Positions 16,442 to 27,322 are shown, counted from the first letter of the stretch. The stretch is 36,366 bases of DNA from Clostridia bacterium (GCA_017431365.1 JAFRLF010000152.1:1-36366); one strand, 5' to 3'. Notes: generated from the sequence alone by a model not told the origin. Translations and numbers: made by a program.

Positions 16442-16701
16442 CGGGTATGCTTCTCCTTCACGGTCATCAGACTGAAGGGTATTTTATCACATCATAAACT
16501 CAAGCGCAACAAAAGCATGGTTAAACGATGCTCCCCGCCGGCGAAGTTTTAAGTCTCACCATGCCGCTTCTTTCCATTATTATACGATGTGTAAAACAGG
16601 AACAGTGAGCAAATCCGGCATGGCGTCGCTCAAAGCGACATCGCCTAGCACGGCTTTGCCCTCTTGTGTGGAAGTTTACAATCCCCGTCCGGCGCTTTTC
16701 G
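16442..16701. other. Divergent intergenic region between the isomerase and leuS genes
   Basis: No coding frame is convincing here. On the minus strand TATAAT occurs at 16579-16584, and TTGCGC-N17-TAAAAT lies nearer the isomerase gene (about 16470-16500). Either could drive the minus-strand run but both are weak. A short hairpin GTCGCT (16625-16630) / AGCGAC (16634-16639) has no T-run. I see no T-box stem I or specifier-loop motifs, although leuS genes of Firmicutes often have a T-box. Confidence 0.4.
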
Positions 16702-16731
16702 TTGACAAAGAGCCGCCTTCAAGTCTATAAT
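16702..16731 (+). promoter_or_regulatory. leuS promoter
   Basis: Perfect -35 TTGACA (16702-16707) and perfect -10 TATAAT (16726-16731) with an 18-bp spacer. A second TATAAT overlaps at 16731-16736. Transcription would begin near 16740, leaving a leader of about 70 nt. Confidence 0.85.
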
Positions 16732-16747
16732 ATAATGTAAGAAGGCA

Positions 16748-16793
16748 GCGCTTTCCGTCTCTGCCTTTAAAGGCGGAACGCGCCGTATTTTTT
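16748..16793 (+). promoter_or_regulatory. Candidate attenuator hairpin in the leuS leader
   Basis: GCGCTTTCCG (16748-16757) pairs with CGGAACGCGC (16774-16783) with one mismatch and is followed within 4 nt by a run of seven T. Inside lies the perfect 12-bp palindrome GCCTTTAAAGGC (16763-16774), a competing structure. The arrangement looks like an intrinsic terminator inside the leader, 20 nt before the leuS ATG. No leader peptide or complete T-box is seen. Confidence 0.5.
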
Positions 16794-16811
16794 TGAGAGG
16801 AAGAATGTTTT

Positions 16812-19226
<2,415 letters not shown>

Positions 19227-19232
19227 TCGATC

Positions 19233-19265
19233 CGGGCGGGGAGCGCGCCTCCCCGCCCGTTTTTT
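19233..19265 (+). terminator. Intrinsic terminator of leuS
   Basis: An 11-bp perfect GC-rich stem (19233-19243 with 19249-19259), a 5-nt loop and a run of six T (19260-19265), starting 7 nt after the leuS stop. Confidence 0.95.
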
Positions 19266-19293
19266 CAAAATCTGTCTTTCGAGGTGAAACGCC

Positions 19294-20118
19294 ATGTCTC
19301 ATTTTGAGGCGTTCATTCTGGGGCTCGTGCAGGGCCTTGCCGAATTCCTGCCGATCAGCTCCTCCGGCCACACCACGCTCCTGCAGATGCTCTTCGGTAT
19401 CAGCGAGGCGCCGCAGATCCTCAACATCATGCTGCACTTCGGAACGCTGATCGTGGTGCTCATCGTCTACCGCGAGCGCATATGGGAAATGATCCGCCAC
19501 CCCCTGGCCTCCGACCTGAAGTGGCTGATCCTGGCCACGCTGCCCACCGTCGTCGCGGCCCTGACCGTCAAGGACGCCATCGACGCGGTCCTGACGACGG
19601 AGAAATTCCTGGGCATCGGGTTTATCGTGTCCAGCTTCATCATGCTGGTCGGCGACGGCGTCAGCCGCCTGCACCAGGACAAGCACCGTGACGTGCGCTG
19701 GTACGACGCCCTCGTCATGGGCTGCATGCAGGTGCTGGCCATCGCGCCGGGCGTCACCCGCTCGGGCAGCACCATTTCCGGCGGCATGTTCACGGGCCTC
19801 AACCGCCGCAGGGCGGTCGACTTCGCCTTCCTCATGTCGGTGCCCGCGGTGTGCGGCTCCGTGGTGCTGGAGCTCAAGGACGTGCACGACGCGGCAGAGC
19901 TGGCAGGCGTCGGCTTTACGCAGCAGCTGACCGCGCTGGTGGAGCAGCTGGGCGGCGTCGGCCCCGTGCTCATCGCCGTAAGCGCCGCGCTGCTGGCGGG
20001 ATACCTTTCCATCAAGCTCATGCTCTCCATCGTCAAAAAGTACGGTCTGCGCTGGTTTGCGGTGTACACATTCCTGATCGGCGGGTTCCTCATCGCGCGG
20101 CAGATTCTGGGCTTCTGA
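19294..20118 (+). CDS. uppP: Undecaprenyl-diphosphatase UppP (BacA)
   Basis: A 274-aa integral membrane phosphatase that recycles undecaprenyl diphosphate to the monophosphate lipid carrier for peptidoglycan and other wall polymers, and gives bacitracin tolerance. Both catalytic signatures are present: QGLAEFLPISSSGH near the N-terminus (13-26) and APGVTRSGSTISGG in the middle. About eight hydrophobic segments match the family. GAGGTG precedes the ATG. It sits between two intrinsic terminators. No separate promoter was recognised, so it may be expressed by read-through from leuS or by a weak promoter near 19260-19290. Confidence 0.96.
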   Translation: MSHFEAFILGLVQGLAEFLPISSSGHTTLLQMLFGISEAPQILNIMLHFGTLIVVLIVYRERIWEMIRHPLASDLKWLILATLPTVVAALTVKDAIDAVLTTEKFLGIGFIVSSFIMLVGDGVSRLHQDKHRDVRWYDALVMGCMQVLAIAPGVTRSGSTISGGMFTGLNRRRAVDFAFLMSVPAVCGSVVLELKDVHDAAELAGVGFTQQLTALVEQLGGVGPVLIAVSAALLAGYLSIKLMLSIVKKYGLRWFAVYTFLIGGFLIARQILGF

Positions 20119-20157
20119 CCGTCGGTGCAGTCTAGCCAAATAAAGATCTACCTTTAC

Positions 20158-20195
20158 GGGGGACGTCGGCGCTGATGCCGCGTCCTCATTTTTTT
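20158..20195 (+). terminator. Intrinsic terminator of uppP
   Basis: A hairpin formed by GGACG/CGTCC and GGC/GCC stems with a small internal bulge (about 20158-20187), followed by a run of seven T (20189-20195). Confidence 0.8.
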
Positions 20196-20259
20196 CCGAC
20201 TTCCCGGACAATTTCATAGTTTTATGTTGGAAAAACAAACAAAACCAGGCCAAAATGTG

Positions 20260-20288
20260 TTGCAAAAATGGACATTGAACAATATAAT
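20260..20288 (+). promoter_or_regulatory. Promoter of the 1428-aa secreted repeat protein
   Basis: -35 TTGCAA (20260-20265), 17-bp spacer and perfect -10 TATAAT (20283-20288) in a distinctly A/T-rich stretch. The leader ends in AAAGGAGG (20325-20332), 11 nt before the ATG at 20344. Confidence 0.8.
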
Positions 20289-20343
20289 TAACAATGTATA
20301 TTTAATTGCGCGCGCCCGTGTCTTAAAGGAGGATCACATCAAC

Positions 20344-23300
20344 ATGAGAAACAAGCTTCTCTGCCTGGCGGCGGTCCTGTGCCTGCTGATTTTCTGCCTT
20401 CCCTGTGCGTTCAGCGAAAGCGGAGATTTTGCCGGCGTGGCCGACATTTCCATCGATCCGTGCCCGTTCATCGCCCCTTCGGATGCGCAGCCCATCGACA
20501 TCAGCGTTGACACCTCCGGCGGTGGAATTGCCCCTCAGGAGTACGACATCATCGTCGACGACCTGGCCACCGGGGATCGCGCCTTCGAACGCTGGTTCTA
20601 CGAGAACACTTATCTGAACATTCCGGCATACACATTCGAAGCCGGCCATCCCTACAAAATCGAGGTTACGGGCCGCGTGGAGACGGCGGACGGTGAAACG
20701 TATTTCTCCAATGCCGCGACAGCTTATTTCATATGCGGCGCCTCTCAGGACAGCCGCCTTGTGACCACGTACGGCGGCCTCACCGGCTCGTTCGACTGGC
20801 CTGTCTACAAACTTGGGGAGATCGCCTGGAGCTGGGACACCGAAGGCGTGCAGGCCGTGCGCGTCTTCGAGGGGGACTACTGCGATTATTTCCCCGAAGC
20901 GGACTGGGGCTTTTACGGCGGCTGGGGATTTATATACTCAAATCCCGGCCAGCATATGTACTTCATGCAGGCGTGCTACGACGAAAACTATGATCCCGAC
21001 GATCCCAATGCCTTCGAATGGGTGACGGGGAATGTCGTCTTCGTCAACGCGTATTCCAACGGCGCGCTCAGCTCGCCCACGATCACCGCGCCCGCCTCCG
21101 TAAAGCAGGGTGATATGCTCCGGGTCACGGTCACGGATCCGCCGCAGGGCGTGGGGAGCTATTCAATCGACATCCTGGCAGCCGACGGCGCGCATGTCAG
21201 CGAACAGGCCTATGTCACCGAGGCCTCCTCGGGGAACGTCGTCATCTTCCCCACCTGGGAGGTCCCGGTCGGTGAGGGCTACACCGTCAGGGTCTACTGC
21301 CAGGGCGAAGGTTATGCCATGAGTGAATCCAACGCGCTGCCCCTGACTGTGGAGGAGGCCAACCCCGACGCGCCGGTCCTGCTCCTCAGCAAGGACGAGT
21401 ACGCCGTGAACGAACCCGTTAAAGCCTTCTTCTACACGCCCGACGCCGCAACCGCCGAATTCAGGCTTTTCTTTGAGGAGCAGGAGGTTTTCAACGATAC
21501 ATACACCGCTCCCCTTAATTACGTCATCGAACCTATCTGGGATTCATGGTCCTCGGAGACGTCCGGCAGCGGATACGCCGAACTCGAGTATAAGGACGAC
21601 ATCGGCCATGTATACACCGAGCGCGCCGACTTCAGCGTCGTCAGCAAAGGGTCCGCTCCCCTGCCCGTCCTGACCGTCGACAACGGCGAAACGCTCACCC
21701 TGGGCGATGATCTGACCATACGGATCAGTAACGTGCCGGAGGGCGTTTACTGTGACCTGTATGTCTACCTGAACGGAGACGAACTGATTTACGAGGGCAG
21801 CGATTCGGATGACGCCCACCACATCGTGTGGGCCGACTGGCTGGAGCGGGATGGCGTGACGTATGGAGACATCATCACCATTGATCTCGTCGCCAGCGCC
21901 GAAGGCTATGATTCCAGCATGGTCACAGCCACCGTCACCGTGGCAGATCGAACAGTCGATGAAAACATCATCTTCTCCGTCAACGGCGCGGCGTCCGGCG
22001 AGACGAGCTTTATGGCCGACGAGCCGGTGATGATCATTTTACGTGCCGATGGCGCTGAACAGGCGCAGTACAGCTGTGACGGCGGCGATTCATGGGATGA
22101 ATTCTGGGACTGGGAAAGCGGCCAGACCAAACCTATCAGCACGACGTCTTCCTTCGGCTGGAGCCGTGACCCCCTGGTCTTTATCGCACGGGCGTATTAT
22201 ACTGATGAGGAGACCGGAGACGGAGAATGGCGCTATTCAAACACCATCACCGCCGTCACGGAGACCATCGGCGCGCTGGACAGTCCCACGCTCACTGCGG
22301 ATGAAACGGTTTCACAGGGCCAGCCACTGCACGTCACCCTCGGCGCGGTGGAAAACGCCGATCGATACACGGCTTACGCGTACTCGGGGCAGGGCGGTCA
22401 TTATTTCTTCGGCGAAGTCATACCCGGCGCTTTCACTCTGCCGACGGACGTGCTCGCTCCCGGCGAGTACACTTTGTTCATCACCGTTTTCGCGGACGGC
22501 TACAAAGACAGCGACGCCTATACAGCCTTCACCGTCACTGAGGGAGAAGGCATCGGGGAAAACTGTCTCTCCGTCCATAAGGACACGCTCCTCACCGGCG
22601 AATACGCCATTTTCAGCTATTCCATGCCCGGCGCCACCGCTGTCCGCCTGTACGCGGAGGATTACGGCGAATGGATGATGAGCGAGAAAAGCGCCGGTAC
22701 CTTTACAGGCGCTTTCAATGAGGTCTGCGGCCGCGATTTCTACGTGCAGGGCTACGTGGGCGATCCGGACGATGAGGCCAACTGGACCCTGCGCAGCAAC
22801 ACGGTCCACGTCACATGGGACGCCCCCAACGGCCGGCTCCCCGAACCGGAGATCACGCTTTCTGACGCCAGCCCGAAAGCCGGCGAGGACCTGACCTTCA
22901 CGGTCGGGGCGGTGGAAGGCGCTGCCTGCACCAATATTAATTTTGGAGATATCTCCGTCTGGCGCACCCTGTATGACGGGCAGTTCCGCCTGATCGACGG
23001 TCAGAAGAGCGTCACTATACCCGGCGTGCTGATCGAAACCTGGAAGACGTATCGAATCCGAGTGGATGCGATCGGCCTTGGTTATGAGAGCTCTCACAGC
23101 GAATACACTGTCTTTATCGGCCCGGACGGCGAGCCCGACGCGGTACTCACCGCCAACGGCGAAGCGGACGCCGCGAATATCCTGGTCAACGAAGACGTGC
23201 GCCTCGTGATCACCGCGCCGGAGACGGCGACGGGTGTTATCCTCAAGGTCGACGGCGAGACCTGGGAGACCGCGGGCGGCAGCCGTCTTGAAACCTCCTA

Positions 23301-24630
23301 CAGCTTTGGAAATACGGGCACACATACCGTCATGGCCTTTTACACCACCGACGAAATCGACCCCGATATCTGGTGGGGCGATGATGTGGCCCTGACCGGA
23401 TACTCCAACGCGGTCACCATCCGCGTTAATTCATACGGACAGATGCCGAAGCCCGTCATCAGCGTGACGCCCAGCGTTCCCCGCGGAGACGCGGTGACCG
23501 TCCACCTCGAAAACGCGTCGGAATACGCTGAGTTCGAGGGGATCGTCACCTGGCTGAACGGTTACCGCTATGTCGAGGATGAAGACTATTATGACTGGAT
23601 CAATATCGACTGCCAGCACGAGGGCACCGGAGATCTCACCTTCTCGACAGCCCCTCTGCAGGCCGGGGAGACCTATTATATCCAGCTGGGCGCAGGCAGC
23701 GTCCCGGGCTGGGAAAACAGCTTCACCGATATGACGCCCTTCACCGTCACGGAGGCGGCCGCCTCCGTCATCCTGACCGCCGACAGCACGTCGCCCCTGA
23801 CGGAGGAATATATCTATATCGCCGGCATGGCCATCGGGGCGAAGGGACTGAGGCTCTACCAGAGTGATGTCAGTGATTACAGTGAGGTAACAGGCGATTA
23901 CATACGCCGCGGCTTCTCCTGGAATAAGTCCTGCGACGTGACCTTTACCCTGAAGGCCTGCTACAGCGACGACCTTGACACCGAAGCCAACTGGATGATC
24001 GTAGGCGAGCCTTTGGTTGTCACCGTCACCGCGCCTTACGGATCTTTCCCTGAACCCTCTTTCGTTATGCCCTACACCGTGACGCCGGGTGAAACCTTTG
24101 ACGTGACCGTGACCGCCGATCCGGCCTTTACCTGGCGGATCAATATTTACGACAAGCTATATAACCGCATCGTCTCGGAGAATATGGACGCGGAAACGAA
24201 GACCTATACCATCGACACGACCAGAATGAGCGAGAACGGCATGATCCGAGTACTGCTCAGTACGTATAAGACCGGCTATGAGGGAGGATTCTTCGAGAGA
24301 TATGTCTATATTCTCAACGGGGCCGACGTCGGCGACCTGAGCGTCATGCGCCTTCCGGCTGATACGAGGGACATCGAAGCCGAGGCCTTCCTGGGGTCGG
24401 GAGCGGAGATTGTCGTCATCAGCGGCGGGTGTCAGACCATCGGCGACATGGCCTTCTGCAACTGCCCGGGTCTGAGATATGTCGTCGTGCCGGCGAGCGT
24501 CACAGCCATCGGAGAGTATGCCTTCTACGGCAGTCCCGTGACCCTGGTCTGCCCGGAGGGCAGCGCCGCTGACCGCTACGCGGAAGCGCATGGCATCCCG
24601 GTCCTGCGCTCGCTTGACATCGGCGATTGA
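20344..24630 (+). CDS. Secreted multi-domain repeat protein with C-terminal BspA-type LRR
   Basis: A 1428-aa exported protein of unknown role. The N-terminal signal (LLCLAAVLCLLIFCLPCAFS) is followed by two alternating ~100-aa beta-rich domain types. Type A opens with patterns such as LPEPEITLSDASPKAGEDL or MPKPVISVTPSVPRGDAV, starting near residues 242, 439, 645, 832, 1034 and 1235, with a divergent copy near 32. Type B opens with patterns like VILTADSTSPLTEEYIYIAG and ends with a W...SN.V.V strand, starting near 130, 343, 540, 739, 930 and 1140. Both look like Ig-like or carbohydrate-binding-type folds. Residues about 1328-1428 are an LRR_5 (BspA-type) domain (GDMAFCNCPGLRYVVVPASV). No LPXTG, SLH or wall-binding repeat is seen, so attachment is unclear. 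AAAGGAGG fixes the start. The gene is monocistronic. A surface adhesin or glycan-binding role is inference. Confidence 0.88.
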   Translation: MRNKLLCLAAVLCLLIFCLPCAFSESGDFAGVADISIDPCPFIAPSDAQPIDISVDTSGGGIAPQEYDIIVDDLATGDRAFERWFYENTYLNIPAYTFEAGHPYKIEVTGRVETADGETYFSNAATAYFICGASQDSRLVTTYGGLTGSFDWPVYKLGEIAWSWDTEGVQAVRVFEGDYCDYFPEADWGFYGGWGFIYSNPGQHMYFMQACYDENYDPDDPNAFEWVTGNVVFVNAYSNGALSSPTITAPASVKQGDMLRVTVTDPPQGVGSYSIDILAADGAHVSEQAYVTEASSGNVVIFPTWEVPVGEGYTVRVYCQGEGYAMSESNALPLTVEEANPDAPVLLLSKDEYAVNEPVKAFFYTPDAATAEFRLFFEEQEVFNDTYTAPLNYVIEPIWDSWSSETSGSGYAELEYKDDIGHVYTERADFSVVSKGSAPLPVLTVDNGETLTLGDDLTIRISNVPEGVYCDLYVYLNGDELIYEGSDSDDAHHIVWADWLERDGVTYGDIITIDLVASAEGYDSSMVTATVTVADRTVDENIIFSVNGAASGETSFMADEPVMIILRADGAEQAQYSCDGGDSWDEFWDWESGQTKPISTTSSFGWSRDPLVFIARAYYTDEETGDGEWRYSNTITAVTETIGALDSPTLTADETVSQGQPLHVTLGAVENADRYTAYAYSGQGGHYFFGEVIPGAFTLPTDVLAPGEYTLFITVFADGYKDSDAYTAFTVTEGEGIGENCLSVHKDTLLTGEYAIFSYSMPGATAVRLYAEDYGEWMMSEKSAGTFTGAFNEVCGRDFYVQGYVGDPDDEANWTLRSNTVHVTWDAPNGRLPEPEITLSDASPKAGEDLTFTVGAVEGAACTNINFGDISVWRTLYDGQFRLIDGQKSVTIPGVLIETWKTYRIRVDAIGLGYESSHSEYTVFIGPDGEPDAVLTANGEADAANILVNEDVRLVITAPETATGVILKVDGETWETAGGSRLETSYSFGNTGTHTVMAFYTTDEIDPDIWWGDDVALTGYSNAVTIRVNSYGQMPKPVISVTPSVPRGDAVTVHLENASEYAEFEGIVTWLNGYRYVEDEDYYDWINIDCQHEGTGDLTFSTAPLQAGETYYIQLGAGSVPGWENSFTDMTPFTVTEAAASVILTADSTSPLTEEYIYIAGMAIGAKGLRLYQSDVSDYSEVTGDYIRRGFSWNKSCDVTFTLKACYSDDLDTEANWMIVGEPLVVTVTAPYGSFPEPSFVMPYTVTPGETFDVTVTADPAFTWRINIYDKLYNRIVSENMDAETKTYTIDTTRMSENGMIRVLLSTYKTGYEGGFFERYVYILNGADVGDLSVMRLPADTRDIEAEAFLGSGAEIVVISGGCQTIGDMAFCNCPGLRYVVVPASVTAIGEYAFYGSPVTLVCPEGSAADRYAEAHGIPVLRSLDIGD
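20437..24327 (+). repeat. Alternating A-B domain repeats (about 200 aa per A+B unit)
   Basis: Successive A-type openings at about 21067, 21658, 22276, 22837, 23443 and 24046 are spaced 561-618 bp. DNA identity between units is low, so these are old, diverged duplications visible only at protein level. A divergent A-B pair precedes them and a lone A precedes the LRR domain. Confidence 0.75.
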
Positions 24631-24641
24631 TCAAAAAACAT

Positions 24642-24670
24642 GGGGTTGTGTGATTCCTTCACACAACCCC
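24642..24670. terminator. Bidirectional intrinsic terminator
   Basis: A perfect 11-bp stem GGGGTTGTGTG (24642-24652) / CACACAACCCC (24660-24670) with a 7-nt loop. On the minus strand it is followed by CATGTTTTTTGATC, a good T-run; on the plus strand by GTTTGT. It separates the convergent secreted-protein and 84-aa genes. Confidence 0.9.
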
Positions 24671-24687
24671 GTTTGTCAGTCCGCTTC

Positions 24688-24942
24688 TTATTTTCCGCCG
24701 AAGATCCCCTTGATCTTGTCCACGATGCCGCCGGCCTTGGACACGTCGATGTCTCCGAGGTCGAGCTTGCTCAGATCGAGCTTGCCCTTGACGCCTTCGA
24801 TGACGGCGTTAATCTGATCGGCGGAGACGTCTATGCCCAGCTGCTTGAGCACGTCGGCCGGATTTGACAACAGCTTTTTGATGAGATCGGGATTGCCGGT
24901 GACCTTGGCAACGACGTCGGAAATAATCTTCTGAATATCCAT
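24688..24942 (-). CDS. 84-aa small protein resembling NHLP/Nif11-type leader sequences
   Basis: A soluble, cysteine-free protein of 84 aa. Its first ~45 residues (NPDLIKKLLSNPADVLKQLG, then IDVSADQINAVIEGVK) follow the pattern DPxLxxxLLxDPxxALxxLGI of nitrile-hydratase-like (NHLP) and Nif11-type leader peptides of RiPP precursors. The second half is a lysine/aspartate-rich segment with three LDLS/LDLG/IDVS repeats and a glycine tail (GIFGGK). No double-glycine cleavage site and no modification enzymes are nearby, so a free-standing house-keeping small protein is equally possible. It has its own promoter (25000-25028), an AAAGGGG ribosome binding site 7 nt before the ATG and a strong terminator. 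Confidence 0.75.
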   Translation of the reverse strand: MDIQKIISDVVAKVTGNPDLIKKLLSNPADVLKQLGIDVSADQINAVIEGVKGKLDLSKLDLGDIDVSKAGGIVDKIKGIFGGK

Positions 24943-24999
24943 AAGCGTACCCCTTTCATGCCATATCGTCGGGAAGAGAAGTTTTCCTCCCCAAACGGC

Positions 25000-25028
25000 A
25001 TTATATCAGTTTTTGCGCCCCGCGGCAA
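25000..25028 (-). promoter_or_regulatory. Promoter of the 84-aa protein gene
   Basis: On the minus strand: -35 TTGCCG (25023-25028), 17-bp spacer and perfect -10 TATAAT (25000-25005). It lies divergent to the GH51 gene. For GH51 only a TATAAT without a matching -35 is seen at 25072-25077. Confidence 0.72.
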
Positions 25029-25098
25029 GCTGGAAAGGCAAATACCCCCCGAAACCCCTGAACGAGCCATATATAATCTGAAAAAGGAGAGACCCATC

Positions 25099-26700
25099 AT
25101 GAAAAAAGCCTCCATGACCGTCCACCCGGATTTCAGAATCGGCCCCATCTCCAAGCGCCTGTTCGGCGCGTTTCTGGAGCCCATCGGCTCCATGGTCAAC
25201 GGCAGCATGTACAACCCCAAACATCCCACAGCGGACGAGCAGGGCATGCGCCGCGACTTTTACGAGGCCCTGCGCGAGACGGGCCTGCCCGCCGTGCGCC
25301 TGCCGGGCGGTAATTTCGTCTCCGGATGGCAGTGGAAGGACTCCATCGGCCCCGCCGCTCAGCGAAAGACCCATCTGGACATGGCGTGGTTTCAGTACAT
25401 CACCAACGAGGTCGGCCACGACGAATACCTGCAGTGGGTGGAAAAGATCGGCGCCGAGGCCATCTATACCGTGAACCTGGGAACAGGGACGCTTCAGGAC
25501 GCGGCGGACTGCGTCGAGTACACCAACTACCCCTGCGGCACCTGGTGGTCGGAACAGCGGATCAAAAACGGACATCGGGAGCCCTATCGCGTCAGGACGT
25601 GGTGCCTGGGCAACGAAATGGACGGCCCCTGGCAGATCGCCTCGTGGGAAAAAGATCCGAGAGGCTACGGCATTCTGGCGCGCGAGGCCAGCAAGGCGAT
25701 GAAGTGGGTCGACCCCTCGATCGAGACGATCGCCTGCGTGTCCAGCTCGCCCTTCCTGAGCCATTACCCGGACTGGGATCAGCGGGTGCTCGAGGAATGT
25801 TACGACGCCGTGGACTACATCTCCCTGCACCACTATCACTCGGCGCCGCCGGATCTCAGCGCGGCGCTGCTCGCGGGGTATCAGGCGTTTGAGAGCTACA
25901 TACAGACCGAAATCGCCCTGTGCGACTTCGTCAGGACAAAGCTCCGCTCAAAGAAGACCATGATGCTCTCCCTGGACGAATACGGCAGCATGATCCGCCC
26001 GCGGGGCGAGGCGCATCTGGGCCTCTCGGGGCGGCAGACGCTGGACATGTTCAACCTCTTCACGCCGAGCCGGGAATACGTCCGTCACGACCCGGACGAC
26101 TGGTCGACGCGCAACCGGCCCTTCGGCCACGAAATGGCCCAGGCCCTCGGCATGGCCAGCACGATGATGGTCATGCTCAGACACGCCGACCGGCTGAAGA
26201 TCGGCTGCGCGACCGGCGGCCTTGGCGCCCTGTGCCGCACGGACCGCGAACACGTCTGGAAGGGCGCGGCCTACTATCCCTTCACGCAGATGATCCGCTA
26301 TGCCAAAGGCGTCTCCCTGCGGTGCGAGACGGTCTGCGAGAAAACGGACGTCCCGGGATACGCCATCGACGACATGAATCAGTACGGGGGCTTTACGGAC
26401 GTCATGACCATCCAGGCCGCCGCCGCGCTGAATGAAGAGACGGGCGAAATGACGGTCTTCGTCATCAACGCCGATCCCGAGGAGGATCAGGAGCTGACCC
26501 TCGACGCGCGGGGCTTCGCCGGCTGGCGCTTTGACGAGCACATCGAAATGTGCGCCGACGACAGCGCCGTCAACACCTGGGAGCGCCCGGACGCAATCCT
26601 GCCGCGCAAAAGCGCGGACGCCCGCATCGAGGACGGCGTCCTGACCGTCCGTCTGAAGCCGCAGTCATGGAACGTGCTGCGCTTTACCGGGGAGCGCTGA
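25099..26700 (+). CDS. GH51 alpha-L-arabinofuranosidase
   Basis: A 533-aa intracellular glycoside hydrolase that removes alpha-L-arabinofuranosyl side groups from arabinoxylan or arabinan fragments by a retaining mechanism. No signal peptide is present. The acid/base glutamate is E173 in WCLGNEMDGPWQ, and the probable nucleophile is E294 in LSLDEYGSM, both near the positions known for characterised GH51 enzymes. RLPGGNFVSGWQWKDSIGP is the usual family start. A C-terminal beta-sandwich follows the barrel. GGAGAG lies before the ATG at 25099. A TATAAT 22 nt upstream of the start could serve as a -10. Its 3' end overlaps the convergent DNA glycosylase gene by 17 bp. The nucleophile context (DEYGS rather than the common DEWNVW) suggests a divergent subgroup. 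Confidence 0.92.
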   Translation: MKKASMTVHPDFRIGPISKRLFGAFLEPIGSMVNGSMYNPKHPTADEQGMRRDFYEALRETGLPAVRLPGGNFVSGWQWKDSIGPAAQRKTHLDMAWFQYITNEVGHDEYLQWVEKIGAEAIYTVNLGTGTLQDAADCVEYTNYPCGTWWSEQRIKNGHREPYRVRTWCLGNEMDGPWQIASWEKDPRGYGILAREASKAMKWVDPSIETIACVSSSPFLSHYPDWDQRVLEECYDAVDYISLHHYHSAPPDLSAALLAGYQAFESYIQTEIALCDFVRTKLRSKKTMMLSLDEYGSMIRPRGEAHLGLSGRQTLDMFNLFTPSREYVRHDPDDWSTRNRPFGHEMAQALGMASTMMVMLRHADRLKIGCATGGLGALCRTDREHVWKGAAYYPFTQMIRYAKGVSLRCETVCEKTDVPGYAIDDMNQYGGFTDVMTIQAAAALNEETGEMTVFVINADPEEDQELTLDARGFAGWRFDEHIEMCADDSAVNTWERPDAILPRKSADARIEDGVLTVRLKPQSWNVLRFTGER

Positions 26701-27199
26701 GCGCGGCTTCCGCGACGACGGACCACGCCGCGACCAGGTCGCGCAACGACCATTGCGCGTTCGCGGGGCTGGTGGACGGCAGACAGACAGCCTCCCGCCC
26801 GATCAAAGGCTCGATGAGCTTTACGTACACCTCGTACGATTTGCGCCCGTTGCAGCAGATCATCCCGATCGGGCAGACGTCGAGGACGGCTCTGAGGTCG
26901 TTGGGCCTGACGTCGCGGATGCTGGCGTCCGACGACCCGGTGACGGCGCAGCTGCCGACGCAGTCCCAGAGCGCCAGGCCGCGGCTGAGGATCAGGCTTC
27001 GCTTTTCCGCGACGGAAACGGGTACGGGCGCGTCGAACAGCGCCGCGATGACCGGCCAGAATCGGTTTCGGGGATGCCCGTAGTAAAAGTTCTGTTCTCT
27101 GGACTTTACCGACGGGAAAGAGCCCAGGATCAGAACCCGGCTGCTCCGGTCGTACACCGGCCCAAAGGGATGAACGATATGCTGTCTCTGCGGATCCAC
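26684..27199 (-). CDS. DNA-deoxyinosine (hypoxanthine) glycosylase, UDG superfamily
   Basis: A 171-aa member of the uracil-DNA glycosylase superfamily, hypoxanthine-DNA glycosylase branch. It should start base-excision repair of deaminated adenine in DNA. The N-terminal motif LILGSFPSVKSREQNFYYGH, followed by PRNRFWPV, and the C-terminal LPSTSPANA motif define the family. The length is typical. It starts with GTG at 27199 with GGAGG 9 nt upstream. It converges with the GH51 gene with a 17-bp 3' overlap and is divergent from the GH112 operon. The link to its carbohydrate-active neighbours appears incidental. Confidence 0.9.
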   Translation of the reverse strand: MDPQRQHIVHPFGPVYDRSSRVLILGSFPSVKSREQNFYYGHPRNRFWPVIAALFDAPVPVSVAEKRSLILSRGLALWDCVGSCAVTGSSDASIRDVRPNDLRAVLDVCPIGMICCNGRKSYEVYVKLIEPLIGREAVCLPSTSPANAQWSLRDLVAAWSVVAEAALSAPR

Positions 27200-27293
27200 C
27201 GCGCCTCGCCTCCATTCCGAACGGACTGATTGTACACGATCCTGCGCGCGTTTTCAATCCGGCTTTCAGCCCTGACGGTTGGCGCGCGCATTC

Positions 27294-27322
27294 TTGACAC
27301 GGTTTATATTTCATAGTATATT
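27294..27322 (+). promoter_or_regulatory. Promoter of the GH112-GH20 operon
   Basis: Perfect -35 TTGACA (27294-27299), 17-bp spacer and -10 TATATT (27317-27322). The leader is about 65 nt. Confidence 0.82.

Noticed and set aside
16620..16645. Hairpin GTCGCT-CAA-AGCGAC as a terminator or small RNA
   Set aside because: It has only a 6-bp perfect stem, no T-run and no nearby promoter in the right position, so function cannot be supported.
16740..16800. T-box riboswitch before leuS, suggested by AGGCGGAACGCG near the poly-T
   Set aside because: It only loosely resembles the T-box core (AGGGTGGNACCGCG), lacking one base and the UGG-ACC arrangement. No stem I or specifier loop is present and the leader is too short.
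20224..20343. A longer N-terminus of the 1428-aa protein starting at 20224
   Set aside because: The region contains the promoter and the AAAGGAGG site. A clear signal peptide begins at the ATG at 20344.
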